Assembly (NCBI GenBank): GCA_963668115.1
Contig: OY764147.1
Coordinates: 868,001 to 932,000, forward strand
Direction of reading: 5' to 3'
Origin: Plut-88900 sp963668115
Lineage (GTDB): Bacteria; Chloroflexota; Dehalococcoidia; Plut-88900
DNA: 64,000 nt
The notes below the pieces were generated by a model. The model did not search any database. It was not told the DNA's origin and saw only the letters and a program-made list of their open reading frames with translations. This document shows positions 16,875-26,450 of this stretch, one piece after another; position 1 is the stretch's first letter; each line of letters opens with the position of its first letter. The position numbers and the translations under genes were made by a program.

Positions 16875-18154
16875 ATGGCATTCGACAAGGAAACGATGGC
16901 TCTCGGGCCGTACAAGGCTCTCGACCTGACCGAGGGCGGGTACAACTGGTGCGGCAAGGTGCTGGCCGACCTGGGGGCGGACGTGATAAAGGTGGAGCCG
17001 CCGGGGGGAAGCCCGACCCGCTACCACTGGCCCCTCTACCCCGGCCAGGAGGCGCCCGACCGGAGCTGGTTCTGGGAGTCATACTGCTTCAACAAGCGGG
17101 GCATTACCCTGGACATCCGAAAGCCGGAAGGGGCGGGGCTGCTGAAGAGGCTGGCCTCGGACGTTGATTTTTTGATGATTTCGTCGGGGCAGGGGTACAT
17201 GGAGTCGCTGGGGTTGGGGTACGAGGAGTTGAGCAGAGACAACCCGAGGCTGGTGATGGCTTCGATGACGCCGTTCGGGGAGTCGGGGCCGTACTCGGAA
17301 TACAAGGCGACGGACCTGGTGTCGTGGGCGATGGGAGGGATGGCCTACATCAGCGGGGACATGGACCGGGCGCCGGTCAGGATCACGTTCCGCAGGCGGA
17401 GCTTCACGCGGGGGCGCAGGCGGCGGTGGGTTCGATGTGCGCGTTCTGGAAGGCGCGGAACTCGGGTGAGGGGCAGGTGGTGGAGGTTTCGACTCAGGTG
17501 GCCGTGTACTGGACGATGATGAATGCGGGGCAGTTCCCGCAACTGGAGGGGTACAACGTCGAGCGCAACGGGGCATACACCAACTACGGCGGCCCGAACG
17601 CTCTGGCCATCTTTCCATGCAAGGACGGGTACGTGAGCTTCACGCTGGCGGGCGGCATGCACGGGTTTCGGATGGAGGGCCTGGTCCGGTTGATGGATGA
17701 GGAGGGCTTTGCTCCCGACTTCATGAAGAGCATGGACTGGGTGAAGTGGGGAGGGTGGGATGAGGACGAGAATTCCGGACCCCCGTGGACCAAGGAGCAG
17801 GAGGAGATCGACAACGTCTCCGAGCATATTCGCCGGTTTTTCATGACCAAAACTCGGCAGGAGCTGTTCGATCGATCAATCGAGGAAAAGGTACTGCTGG
17901 CGCCCTGCAATGCGTCGGACGACGTGATGGGAGACGTGCAGCTACAGGCCCGGGGGTACTGGCTGAAGGCAGACACCCCGGGTCAGGACAATCCTCTCAG
18001 GTATGTTGGGCGGTACATCTCGATGCCGGAATGCCCGATATCGTTCAGGCGTTGGGCGCCGGGGGTGGGGGAGCATAACCGGGAGGTGTTTGTCGACGAG
18101 TTGGGGTTGGGGGAGGGGGAGTTCGAGTCGCTGCGGGAGTCGGGGGTGATATAG
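16875..18154 (+). pseudogene. CaiB/BaiF family III CoA-transferase, broken by a frameshift
   Basis: Family III CoA-transferases move CoA between acyl groups through an aspartyl-CoA intermediate. The N-terminal part (16875 to about 17390) reads well, with LGADVIKVEPPGG and FNKRGITLDI. After VRITF the homology continues in the +2 frame as PQAELHAGAQAAVGSMC and then EGQVVEVS through to the stop at 18154. A single missing base in the C run at 17390-17392 explains it. Restored, the protein would be about 426 residues, like its neighbour. It is either a recent pseudogene or a sequencing/assembly error. Confidence 0.8.
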
Positions 18155-18155
18155 G

Positions 18156-19436
18156 GTGATTCCGGGCGAAGACACGGGAAAGGGGATGGCCCTGGAGGGG
18201 CTGAAGGTCTTGGACTTCACCTGGGTGGCGGTCGGGCCGATCACCATCAAGTACCTGGCGGACAGCGGGGCGACGGTAATCAGGGTGGAGTCGGTGACGC
18301 GTCGGGACGACCTGCGGGGTGCGCCGCCGAGCAAGGATGGGGTGTCGGGGATAAACACCAGCCAGTTTCCGGCAAATTACAACACCAGCAAATACGGGCT
18401 GGGGCTGAATATGTCCAAGCCCGAGTCCCAGACCCTTATAAAGAGACTGATAAAGCAGTGGCAGCCGGACGTGGTCGCAGAGAGCTATACGCCGCCGGTG
18501 AAGAAGCGGTGGGGGCTCGACTACGAAAGCTTGAAGGAACTGAAGGAAGACATCATCCTGTTCAGCGCGTGCCAGCAGGGGCAGACCGGGCCAAAGTCGG
18601 CGTTTGCGGGCTTCGGGATGCAGGCGGCGGCTCATGCGGGCTTCTACCATTTGACGGGATGGCCCGACCGGCTGCCCCTGCCTCCCTACGGGGCCTATAG
18701 CGATTTCATCAACCCTCCCAACGGAGCAGCGGCCATACTGGCGGCGCTGGAGTACAGGAACCGCACGGGCAAGGGGCAGCACATAGATCTGGCACAGTTC
18801 GAGTGTGCGATCCAGTACCTGTCGCCGTTGATGCTGGACTACCAGGTGACGGGTCGGGCGATGATGCGGAACGGGAACGGGGACCCAGGCTACGCACCAC
18901 ATGGAGTCTACCTTTGCGCCACCCCTGAGAACGAACCGGAGAAACCCATACGCACGGGCGGGCACTGGTGTGCGATTGCGGTAACCACAGAGGAGGAGTG
19001 GGGGGCGTTGTGTGAGTCGATGGGGATGCCGGAATTGAGGACGGATCCGCGGTTCAAGTCGATGAGGAAACGGATGGAGAATTCGGAGGAGTTGGACGGG
19101 ATAATCTCGGGGTGGGCGTCGGGGTTCGGGTCAAGGGAATTGATGGAAAAGCTGCAAGGGGCGGGGGTCCCGGCGGGGGTGGTGCAGAGCCAGTCGGAGC
19201 TGTGGAACGATCCGCAGCTGGCGCATCTCGGGTTCTTCCAGATGCTGGAACATACGGAGTGCGGGCCCATGCCCTACGACGGCTTGCAGTTCCAGCTATC
19301 GAAGACTCCGGCGCGGCTGAGGTGGGCGCAGGCGTTGGTCGGGGAGCACAACGAGTACGTGCTGAAGGAGTTTGCGAGGTTGAGTGATGAAGAGATTGGG
19401 GAGCTGATTGCGGCGGAGGCTTTGGAGTTTTCGTAG
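18156..19436 (+). CDS. CaiB/BaiF family III CoA-transferase
   Basis: An intact 426-residue CoA-transferase of the formyl-CoA/carnitine type, 1 bp after the frameshifted paralogue. Family features are LEGLKVLDFTW near the N-terminus, SGATVIRVE near 44, LNMSKPESQ near 87, GYAPHGVYLC near 247 and the C-terminal GAGVPAGVVQS region. GTG 18156 gives the longest product; ATG 18186 (giving MALEGLKVLDF) is equally plausible and matches usual family starts. Its 3' end is copied as a 20-bp repeat beyond the Uma2 gene. Confidence 0.9.
   Translation: MIPGEDTGKGMALEGLKVLDFTWVAVGPITIKYLADSGATVIRVESVTRRDDLRGAPPSKDGVSGINTSQFPANYNTSKYGLGLNMSKPESQTLIKRLIKQWQPDVVAESYTPPVKKRWGLDYESLKELKEDIILFSACQQGQTGPKSAFAGFGMQAAAHAGFYHLTGWPDRLPLPPYGAYSDFINPPNGAAAILAALEYRNRTGKGQHIDLAQFECAIQYLSPLMLDYQVTGRAMMRNGNGDPGYAPHGVYLCATPENEPEKPIRTGGHWCAIAVTTEEEWGALCESMGMPELRTDPRFKSMRKRMENSEELDGIISGWASGFGSRELMEKLQGAGVPAGVVQSQSELWNDPQLAHLGFFQMLEHTECGPMPYDGLQFQLSKTPARLRWAQALVGEHNEYVLKEFARLSDEEIGELIAAEALEFS
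19417..19436 (+). repeat. 20-bp direct repeat, left copy (end of CoA-transferase gene)
   Basis: AGGCTTTGGAGTTTTC plus GTAG, ending at the CoA-transferase stop codon. It matches 20051-20070 at 19 of 20 positions; the two copies bracket the Uma2 gene. Confidence 0.8.
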
Positions 19437-19463
19437 GGTCCTTGTCCGGTTTCGGTAGGGCGG

Positions 19464-20018
19464 TCAGGAATCCGCGAAAATGTCGCGGACTTCCAGGGCA
19501 AGCCCTGGCAGCGCCGGAGACATGAGAACATCATCCGGGCCGTATGCGCCCACTTCCCGGAATTCTTCACCCTGCCGGATCATGACGGAGACGGTGTTTG
19601 TGTCGGGGTCCGCGAGCCAGTATTCACCGATTCCATGCCTAGCGTAAATGTTTCGCTTGACGGCCCGGTCTCGGGCGCCGGTGGAAGGGGACGTTACTTC
19701 AACAACTAAGGCCGGTGCGCCTTTCACGTTGTCTGCGGTGATGATTGAACGCTGTTCATCCGGTATGAACAGGATGTCGGGCTGGACTACGTTGTGGGGT
19801 GAGAGAATGACGTCGTAGGGGGCGACGAATACTCTACCCAAGTCTCTTTCTTGCACGAACGCCCGCAGGTGCCAATATAAATTTCCTGTGACGGTCTGGT
19901 GGGCGGTGTTGGGGCCAGGCACCATCAGCAATTCTCCATCAAGGAGTTCCCACCGCTCATCGTCGGGAGTCTTGATGTAGTCCTCGTAAGTCAGCTTATT
20001 GAGTCTGGTTTTGACCAT
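19464..20018 (-). CDS. Uma2 family endonuclease (DUF820)
   Basis: A 184-residue restriction-endonuclease-like fold protein. The core Uma2 pattern is present: WELLDGELLMVPGP near 23-36, QPDILFI near 79-85, LVVEVTSPST near 103-112, then D...K...Y and EYWLADP near 133-139. The acidic residues and Lys are those expected of a PD-(D/E)XK-type active site. Such genes are abundant in Cyanobacteria and Chloroflexota and are often mobile. It lies opposite to the CoA-transferase gene between two copies of that gene's last 20 bp. Confidence 0.87.
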   Translation of the reverse strand: MVKTRLNKLTYEDYIKTPDDERWELLDGELLMVPGPNTAHQTVTGNLYWHLRAFVQERDLGRVFVAPYDVILSPHNVVQPDILFIPDEQRSIITADNVKGAPALVVEVTSPSTGARDRAVKRNIYARHGIGEYWLADPDTNTVSVMIRQGEEFREVGAYGPDDVLMSPALPGLALEVRDIFADS

Positions 20019-20050
20019 GGTGTGCTCCTATGGGGAGTTGACTGCGTCGA

Positions 20051-20070
20051 AGGCTTTGGAGTTTTCTTAG
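20051..20070 (+). repeat. 20-bp direct repeat, right copy
   Basis: Second copy of the CoA-transferase 3' end, 634 bp downstream of the first, with one mismatch (T20067 for G19433). It lies in the gap between the Uma2 gene and the LRR gene. Confidence 0.8.
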
Positions 20071-20119
20071 AGGGAGCGGATTCGAATTTTCGCCAACTTA
20101 AGAACAGCTGCCTAGCGAC

Positions 20120-21772
20120 TCAATAGTATGGTAGATGGAGTTCTTCGAGGTCGTTCTCCTCCACACTTCGAAGCCGGTTAGGCACTCGTCCTATAAACTG
20201 GTTATCCTTTAGTACTAGGCGACGCAGATTTCGAAGTCTTCCTATGTCCTGCGGTATCTCTCCAGTCAGACAATTGCCGCTGAGGTCCATGTCTTCTAGG
20301 TGTTCTAGATTCTTGAATGTACACGGGATCTCTCCGCGTAGTTCGTTATGATCTAGCCAAAGGGTTTTCAAGCTTAAGAGGTTGCCTAGTTCAGATGGTA
20401 TCTCCCCAGATATTCGGTTCTCACTAAGCATGAGCGTATTCAGGATTTGAAGTTTGCCTAGTTCCGGTGGAATTTCGCCGCTTAGATAATTGCTATGAAG
20501 ATACAATTCTTGCAGATGCCGGATATTGCCCAATTCCGCCGGCACCTTCCCACTCAGTTCGTTTACGTAAAGCCACACCATTCTCAACCCGGAAAGGTTG
20601 CCTAGTTCCGGTGGTATCTCACCACATAATTCATTCCAATAAGCAGATAGAATTTCCAAGGAAGTGAGGTTGCCGAATTCCGCCGGGATCGGTCCAGTAA
20701 GACTGTTGTCTGCTAGATTCAGTGATTCCAATCTAGAGAGGTTGCCCAGATGAGGAGGAATCATACCGCTCAGCTTATTTTCTCCAAGGTTCAACTGCTC
20801 TAATGAGAATAGATTTCCTAATTCCGGGGGTATCTCACCATTTAACTCATTCTTCTGCAGGTCCAAGATCTCTAGTGCAGTCAGATCGCCCAGTTGTGAT
20901 GGTATCTTTCCCCTAAACTCGTTCTGCCCAAGTTCCAATATTTCAAGTTTGGATAGAGTGCCCAATTCCGAAGGCAGTTGGCCGCTAAGTTTGTTATGGC
21001 TAAGCCGTAGCCATTTCAAGTTAGGGAGGCTGCCCAATGTTGTTGGAATGGCTCCATGCAGTTCATTCGCCCACATCAGCAGCATTTCCAAGTTGATGAG
21101 TCTGCCTAATTCCTGAGGGATTCTTCCTCTTAACTTATTTTCTGCCAAGCATAGAGTTTGCAAGTTGGAGAGGCTGCCTAATGTTGTCGGCAATATTCCG
21201 CCCAGCAAGTTCCCTCTAAGGTTTAGCGTCCTGATGGAGGAAAGTCTGCCTAATGAGCCTGGAATCTCTCCGCTCAGTTGATTATCGAATAGGGAGAGTT
21301 CTCGCAGGCTGGAAAGGTGGCCCAACTCTTCTGGTATCTCACCCCACAGCTTATTCCCACCAAGATCCAAGATTTCCAGCAAACACAAATTTCCTAGTTC
21401 CGCAGGCACCTCTCCATTCAGTTTGTTCCGATCGATCTGAAGTACTCGCAGGGAAGAAAGATGGCCCAATTCTCGAGGAATCTCTCCCACCAGTTCATTA
21501 GATCCAAGATCTAGTCTCTCCAATGACGAAAGACAAGCTAATTCCGGCGGTATTTCTCCTAAAAGACGATTAGACCGTAGCCTCAGTTCAATTACACGGC
21601 CAGTGGAGTCAGTTGAGACGCCTGTCCACTCTTTCAATGATGCATTACTTAACGAGTTTTTGTTACTTAACCAGTTAAGCCCATTCGTCGATTCGTAAAA
21701 CGCGATTAGGGCCGATCTTTCCTTCTTCGCTGAATTGGCCTTACTGCGTAACGCGGACACCCATCTACACAA
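20120..21772 (-). CDS. Plant-type leucine-rich-repeat protein
   Basis: After a short basic start and an N-cap-like segment (ERSALIAFYESTNGLNWL, KEWTGVSTDSTGRV) come about 20 consecutive 24-residue repeats of the form LxLxxNxLxGxIPxELGxLxxLxx, the plant-specific LRR class. No signal peptide, membrane anchor or kinase domain is visible. TTG 21772 or GTG 21760 are possible starts, both with poor ribosome sites; the gene begins right at the end of the M24 gene, so its natural N-terminus may be missing. Codons are visibly AT-richer than neighbours, suggesting transfer. It probably mediates protein binding. Confidence 0.8.
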   Translation of the reverse strand: MCRWVSALRSKANSAKKERSALIAFYESTNGLNWLSNKNSLSNASLKEWTGVSTDSTGRVIELRLRSNRLLGEIPPELACLSSLERLDLGSNELVGEIPRELGHLSSLRVLQIDRNKLNGEVPAELGNLCLLEILDLGGNKLWGEIPEELGHLSSLRELSLFDNQLSGEIPGSLGRLSSIRTLNLRGNLLGGILPTTLGSLSNLQTLCLAENKLRGRIPQELGRLINLEMLLMWANELHGAIPTTLGSLPNLKWLRLSHNKLSGQLPSELGTLSKLEILELGQNEFRGKIPSQLGDLTALEILDLQKNELNGEIPPELGNLFSLEQLNLGENKLSGMIPPHLGNLSRLESLNLADNSLTGPIPAEFGNLTSLEILSAYWNELCGEIPPELGNLSGLRMVWLYVNELSGKVPAELGNIRHLQELYLHSNYLSGEIPPELGKLQILNTLMLSENRISGEIPSELGNLLSLKTLWLDHNELRGEIPCTFKNLEHLEDMDLSGNCLTGEIPQDIGRLRNLRRLVLKDNQFIGRVPNRLRSVEENDLEELHLPYY

Positions 21773-21777
21773 TTGAG

Positions 21778-22914
21778 CTACACCGTTACGAATAGGGTGG
21801 AGGTGTCGAAGCGGTCTGAGAGGAGCTGGGGACCGTCCTGGGTGATGTGGACCATGTCCTGGAGGTGCCAGTAGTCGACGTAGGGTTCGATGGCGAGGAC
21901 CATGTTCTCGGCGATTTCGACGTCCCAGCCCTTGACCAGGAAGGGCTCCTGCTGGTGCCACCAGGACCCGACGCTGTGCCCGACAAAGGACGCGGGGTTG
22001 TGGGGGAAGCCCTTGGCCAGCAGCATCTCCCGCCCATAGAAATAGAGCTCACTGACCTTTGTCCCGATGGTGCACTTTTCGATCAGCTTCAGGTAGATGT
22101 CACGGTAGTCGGCGTAGGTGCGGGCCTGCTCGGGGGAGGGTTCTCCTACTACGGCCATGCGGGACTGGTGGCCCGGGTAGCCGTTGAGGTAGGAGACGTA
22201 GTCGGTGCGGATAATGTCGCCGGCTTCTATGACGAGGTCGCTTTCACCCAGGTACATTGATGTGTTGCGGTGGGAGGTGAGGACGCCGTGGACGAAGTGG
22301 CAGCCACGTTCTATGTGGCTTCTCAAGAACCGGGCATGGACGTCACGTTCGCGGTCGCCGGGACGGATGGTGGGGAAGACCTCGAGGTGGGCGTCGTCCT
22401 GGATGTCAGCGGATTCCTTGAGAAGGGCGATCTCGGCGGGGGTCTTGATCCAGCGGACGGAGTTCATCATGGAGGTGCAGTCGACGAACTGGGCGTCGGG
22501 GAGGAGGGACTCTATCTCTGCCCAGCGTGCGGCATTGACGTAGGAGGCCTCCATGCCGATCTTAGCCTTGTCGATGCCCATGTCCCTGAGCACCGAGGCG
22601 AGCTTTGTCCGTGGTGACTCGACGTAGTCCTGGACGACCTGGACGTTGGTAATCCATGAGTCCCGCTCAATTACGGGAACACCCAGAGCGTTACTTATGA
22701 TGGCGGGCTCGCCGTCCAAGGGCCAGATGCAGAAGACGTCACGGGGGGAGTCGGGGAGGTCCAGGTGCCGGGCGAGGGTGCCAGGGAAGGCTACTCCTGA
22801 GAGATAGGAAAAGTTCTTGCCAGAGCGGGCAACCACGGCGGCGAGACCTTCGGCGGCCATGTGCTCCTTCAGGCGGTCTATGTTGGCGATGGGTTGTCGG
22901 GGTTGTTCCGGCAC
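21778..22914 (-). CDS. M24 (Xaa-Pro dipeptidase/creatinase-like) family protein with altered metal site
   Basis: A 378-residue pita-bread-fold protein with a creatinase-type N-terminal domain and an M24 C-terminal domain. Of the five metal ligands of active aminopeptidases, Asp238 (RTDYVS), His313 (GHSVG) and Glu343 (AIEPY) are kept. The second Asp is His249 (GYPGHQSR) and the last Glu is Gln352 (LQDMVHIT). It may therefore work without two metals, as creatinase does, or be inactive. GTG 22914 has AAGGAG upstream. It follows the BNR-repeat gene by 28 bp. Confidence 0.85.
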   Translation of the reverse strand: MPEQPRQPIANIDRLKEHMAAEGLAAVVARSGKNFSYLSGVAFPGTLARHLDLPDSPRDVFCIWPLDGEPAIISNALGVPVIERDSWITNVQVVQDYVESPRTKLASVLRDMGIDKAKIGMEASYVNAARWAEIESLLPDAQFVDCTSMMNSVRWIKTPAEIALLKESADIQDDAHLEVFPTIRPGDRERDVHARFLRSHIERGCHFVHGVLTSHRNTSMYLGESDLVIEAGDIIRTDYVSYLNGYPGHQSRMAVVGEPSPEQARTYADYRDIYLKLIEKCTIGTKVSELYFYGREMLLAKGFPHNPASFVGHSVGSWWHQQEPFLVKGWDVEIAENMVLAIEPYVDYWHLQDMVHITQDGPQLLSDRFDTSTLFVTV

Positions 22915-22942
22915 TTTGCGCTCCTTATGTCGAGTTTCGAGG

Positions 22943-25900
22943 CTAGGACGGGTCTGTTTCCACGGGGCTGAGGCCGAGGGAACTCACCTGGTCATTGAAT
23001 TTGGCTACGTCGGTCTGGATGGTTTCCTCAAAGCGCGTCAACTGTTGATCGATGCGGGCGGAGATGTCCTGGAAAACGGCGCGGGCCTGGTCGGTGGGTG
23101 GGTAGTCTCCCGCGCCGACGACCTTGGTGAGCTCAGAGAGTTTCTTGTTGAGGCGGACGGGGTAGTGGAGGCGGTCGCGAGCGCCCTTGAAGCGTGTCTG
23201 GACAAGCTCTTCTTCGATTTCGCCGAGGGTTTCCAGGATTTCGTCGGCGGTGAGGATGGCTTCCTCGGCACCCATGCCGGAAGCTCGCTCCCGCCACCGG
23301 GCCACCTGCTCGGTTATGCTGCGCAGCCTGATGAGGGAGAGGTGGGTCTCCGAGACCTTGGCGTGGATCGCCATCATAAGGTCGAACTGGTCTACGAGGT
23401 CCTGGTCGGAGACGGAGGAGTTGGGGTCTCTGACAATGTGGAACGATTCTTCGTGTATTGTGCCGTTTATTTCCAGGCGCACTTTGTAGTCGCCGGGAGG
23501 GGCGAGGGGGCCGGATGCGACGTCATCCTCGGTGGTCTTGTCGCCGGGGAGCTTGATACCGGGCGGGTAGTGCATGTCCCAGACGAGGCGATTCAGGCCC
23601 TGGTCGGCGGGGAGAGGGGTGTCCTCGGAGCCGATGGTGAAGGAGGCGGCAACGCGGTCCTGGGCGTCGATGATCTTGAGATTGGCGGATTTTGGGGCTT
23701 CTTGCAGGAAGTAGTCGAAGGCTACGCCCTCCTCGGGATTCCGGCCGGCGTTGAGGAAGATGCGCCGGGGCTTCTGGCCCGGGCGGGGGGCCTCATAGTA
23801 GGTAGCAGAGGTCTCTAGGGCGATGCGGTATTTCTTGCCGACTGCGCCTCCGACGCCCGCGGTGGCCTTGCCGCTGGTCTCCTTGGGGCCGGGCATCCTG
23901 AGGGTGTCCTTGGGGTTGAAGAGATGGGTCGTGCTCAACCCGTCCATGTCGGCCAGCTGTCGGAGCAGATGGAGGTCGTCGAGAATCCAGAAGCCGCGCC
24001 CGTGGGAGGCGATGGCCATCTCGTTACCCTGGACGGTCAGGTCGTAGACGGGGACATGAGGCAGGTTGGCGGCGAGAGGCTGCCAGTGAGCACCGTCGTC
24101 GGTGGAGAAGTAGATGGAGGTCTCGGTGCCTGCGTAGAGGAGGCCTGGGCGCTCGGGGTCCTGCTTAAGGACCCGGGTGAAGTTGTCCTCGGGGATGCCG
24201 CCGGTGATGGAAGTCCAGGACTGGCCATGGTCGGCGGTCTTGAACAGGTAGGGCCGGGTGTCGTCGAGGCGGTAGCGGGTGGCGCAGAGGTAGGCTACGG
24301 CGGGGTCGTGGCGAGAGGATTCGATGTTGCAGACGAGGGCCCACTCGGGGAGGGCGTCGGGGGTGACGTTAATCCAGGAGTCGCCGCCATCCCGGGAGAC
24401 GTGGACGAGGCCGTCGTCGGAGCCCGTCCAGAAGAGGCCCGGTTCGATGGGAGACTCTGCAAAAGCAAATATGGTGGCGTAGACCTCGGCACCCGAGGTG
24501 TCCTTGGTGATGGGCCCGCCGGAGGGTTTCTGGGTGGAGGGATCGTTGCGGGTGAGGTCGGGGCTGAGCAGCTGCCAGCTCTGGCCCTGGTCCCGGGAGG
24601 AGAAGAGCCGGTTGCCCGCAACGTAGAGGGTGTCGGGGTCGTGGGGGGAGAAGGAGATGGGGTAGGTCCACTGGAAGCGGTACTTCATCTCGCTGGCCCC
24701 AAGGCCCGTGTAAAGCTCGGGCCAGACGGTGACGATGCGGGTCTGGTCGGCGGCGTAGTCGTAGCGGAGGAGATTGCCCCCTCCACCTGGAGAGCTGCCG
24801 ATGGCCCCGGCAAAGACCACGTCGGGGTTGTCGGGGTGGACAGCAATGTGGCCACTCTCTCCCGACCCGACCACCCGGCACTCCTCCCAGGTGATAGCGC
24901 CCTTGCGGTTGCGGGAGGGCACGCTGACGGAGGTGTTGTCCTGCTGGGTGCCGTAGACGCGATAAGGCGTCCGGTTGTCAGCGGTGACGTGGTAGAACTG
25001 GCCGGTCAACTGGTTGTAGATGGAGGACCAGGTCTCGCCGCCGTTGAAGGAGACACAGGCGCCGCCGTCGTTGCCCTCGATCATGCGGAGAGGGTTTCGG
25101 GGATCGATCCAGAGGTCATGGTTGTCATCGTGGGGGGTGGTGACCTCGAAGAAGTTTGCCCCGCCGTCGATGGACTTCCAGGTCTTGTAGTTGAGGATCC
25201 ATAGGGTGTCGGGGTCCCGGGTGTCGGCGAAGACGTGCTGGTAGTACCAGGGCCGACCCTGGAGGTCGCGGTTGTCGCTGACGAGTGTCCAGGTGTCGCC
25301 ATAGTCATCGGAGCGGAAGAGGCCCGGGTCTTCGGACTCGATGGTGGCCCAGAGTCGGCCCGTCCTGGCGGGGGACACGGCCACGCCTATGCGTCCCTTG
25401 ATGCCTTCAGGAAGGCCGGGGTTGTAGGAGATGTCCTCCCAAGTCTGGCCACCATCCGTGGAGCGGTGTATGCCGCTGCCGGGGCCGCCACTGGAAAGGG
25501 CCCAAGGGTAGCGCTGAACGTCCCACAAGGCGGCGAACATTATGCGGGGGTTGTTGGGGTCCACCGAGAGGTCTGCTGCGCCGGTGGTCTCGTTCTTGTA
25601 GAGGACGTGCTCCCACGTTTGGCCGCCGTCGGGGGAGCGGAAGACGCCACGCTCGGGGTTCGGGCCCCAGGCGTGGCCGAGGGCGGCTACGTATACGAGG
25701 TCGGGGTTGGTGGGGTGGATGCGGACGCGGGAGATGTGCCGGGTATCCTTCAGGCCGACGTTCGTCCAGGAACGGCCGGCATCGGAGGAGCGGTAGACGC
25801 CGTCGCCGTGGGACACGTCGGTTCGGATGCAGGCTTCGCCCATGCCGGCGTAAACGACGTTGGGGTCGGAATCGGCGACGGCGATTGCTCCGACTGCGGC

Positions 25901-26098
25901 GGTCTTGAAATAGTTATCGGACACGTTCTGCCAGTATGCGCCTCCGTCGTCGGACTTCCAGACGCCGCCCGCGCACGCGCCGAAGTAAAAGGTCATGGGG
26001 TTTACAGGGTCTCCTGCCACGGCGACAACTCGACCGCCGCGGGGCGGGCCAATGCACCGCCATTCCAGGGTGCGCAATAGTGAGTGGTCAACGAGCAT
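22943..26098 (-). CDS. Large BNR/Asp-box beta-propeller protein
   Basis: A 1051-residue protein built mainly from sialidase-type Asp-box repeats. About eleven SxDGGxxW-like motifs are visible in the first 700 residues, such as KSDDGGAYW, RSPDGGQTW, RSTDGGQTW, RSDDYGDTW and KTADHGQSW, indicating tandem propellers. The C-terminal 300 residues form a different, partly helical domain seen in similar WD40/YVTN/BNR-repeat proteins. No signal peptide is apparent. Homologous architectures are annotated as glycosyl hydrolase or sortilin-like, but catalysis is unproven. GGAGG precedes ATG 26098. Confidence 0.85.
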   Translation of the reverse strand: MLVDHSLLRTLEWRCIGPPRGGRVVAVAGDPVNPMTFYFGACAGGVWKSDDGGAYWQNVSDNYFKTAAVGAIAVADSDPNVVYAGMGEACIRTDVSHGDGVYRSSDAGRSWTNVGLKDTRHISRVRIHPTNPDLVYVAALGHAWGPNPERGVFRSPDGGQTWEHVLYKNETTGAADLSVDPNNPRIMFAALWDVQRYPWALSSGGPGSGIHRSTDGGQTWEDISYNPGLPEGIKGRIGVAVSPARTGRLWATIESEDPGLFRSDDYGDTWTLVSDNRDLQGRPWYYQHVFADTRDPDTLWILNYKTWKSIDGGANFFEVTTPHDDNHDLWIDPRNPLRMIEGNDGGACVSFNGGETWSSIYNQLTGQFYHVTADNRTPYRVYGTQQDNTSVSVPSRNRKGAITWEECRVVGSGESGHIAVHPDNPDVVFAGAIGSSPGGGGNLLRYDYAADQTRIVTVWPELYTGLGASEMKYRFQWTYPISFSPHDPDTLYVAGNRLFSSRDQGQSWQLLSPDLTRNDPSTQKPSGGPITKDTSGAEVYATIFAFAESPIEPGLFWTGSDDGLVHVSRDGGDSWINVTPDALPEWALVCNIESSRHDPAVAYLCATRYRLDDTRPYLFKTADHGQSWTSITGGIPEDNFTRVLKQDPERPGLLYAGTETSIYFSTDDGAHWQPLAANLPHVPVYDLTVQGNEMAIASHGRGFWILDDLHLLRQLADMDGLSTTHLFNPKDTLRMPGPKETSGKATAGVGGAVGKKYRIALETSATYYEAPRPGQKPRRIFLNAGRNPEEGVAFDYFLQEAPKSANLKIIDAQDRVAASFTIGSEDTPLPADQGLNRLVWDMHYPPGIKLPGDKTTEDDVASGPLAPPGDYKVRLEINGTIHEESFHIVRDPNSSVSDQDLVDQFDLMMAIHAKVSETHLSLIRLRSITEQVARWRERASGMGAEEAILTADEILETLGEIEEELVQTRFKGARDRLHYPVRLNKKLSELTKVVGAGDYPPTDQARAVFQDISARIDQQLTRFEETIQTDVAKFNDQVSSLGLSPVETDPS

Positions 26099-26146
26099 TC
26101 AGGGCCTCCGGTGTCGGAAGTTGTCAGGGAACGAGAAAGAGGGAAT

Positions 26147-26365
26147 TCAGGCCCGGGAGTCGCCTGCTTTGACGCTGCTGAAGAGGCGGATAACGAAAGA
26201 CAGGACGGTGTCTATAACAAACCAGGTGGCGAAGAAGGCGGCAAGCTCAAGGGTGAAGCTGCCGAACTTGTAAAGAAGCTCGGCGATCAGCCAAGAGCCG
26301 GCGAGGGCCGGGCCATGGGCGGCGAGAATGGAGCGCAGGGGAAGGGACCTGATGAGAGTATACAC
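26147..26365 (-). CDS. Small membrane protein downstream of qNOR
   Basis: A 72-residue protein starting at GTG 26365 behind a near-perfect AAGGAGGA ribosome site. Two hydrophobic segments (about residues 14-34 and 38-60, with AGSWLIAELLY and LAAFFATWFVIDTVLSFVI) suggest two membrane helices, followed by a basic tail. Longer in-frame extension upstream is proline-rich and implausible. It begins 85 bp after the nitric oxide reductase gene in the same direction, so an accessory role is possible but unproven. I do not recognise the family. Confidence 0.6.
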   Translation of the reverse strand: MYTLIRSLPLRSILAAHGPALAGSWLIAELLYKFGSFTLELAAFFATWFVIDTVLSFVIRLFSSVKAGDSRA

Positions 26366-26450
26366 GGGCGTCCTCCTTGGAAGTCGGGGGGCGGGCGCGA
26401 AGATGGGGATGAGGATAGCACCGCTGATTTTGAGGGTCAATTTGGAGGGC

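Noticed and set aside
23924..25204. A 426-codon plus-strand frame opposite the BNR-repeat protein
   Set aside because: Val/Gly/Glu-rich antisense of repeated motifs; not a real protein.
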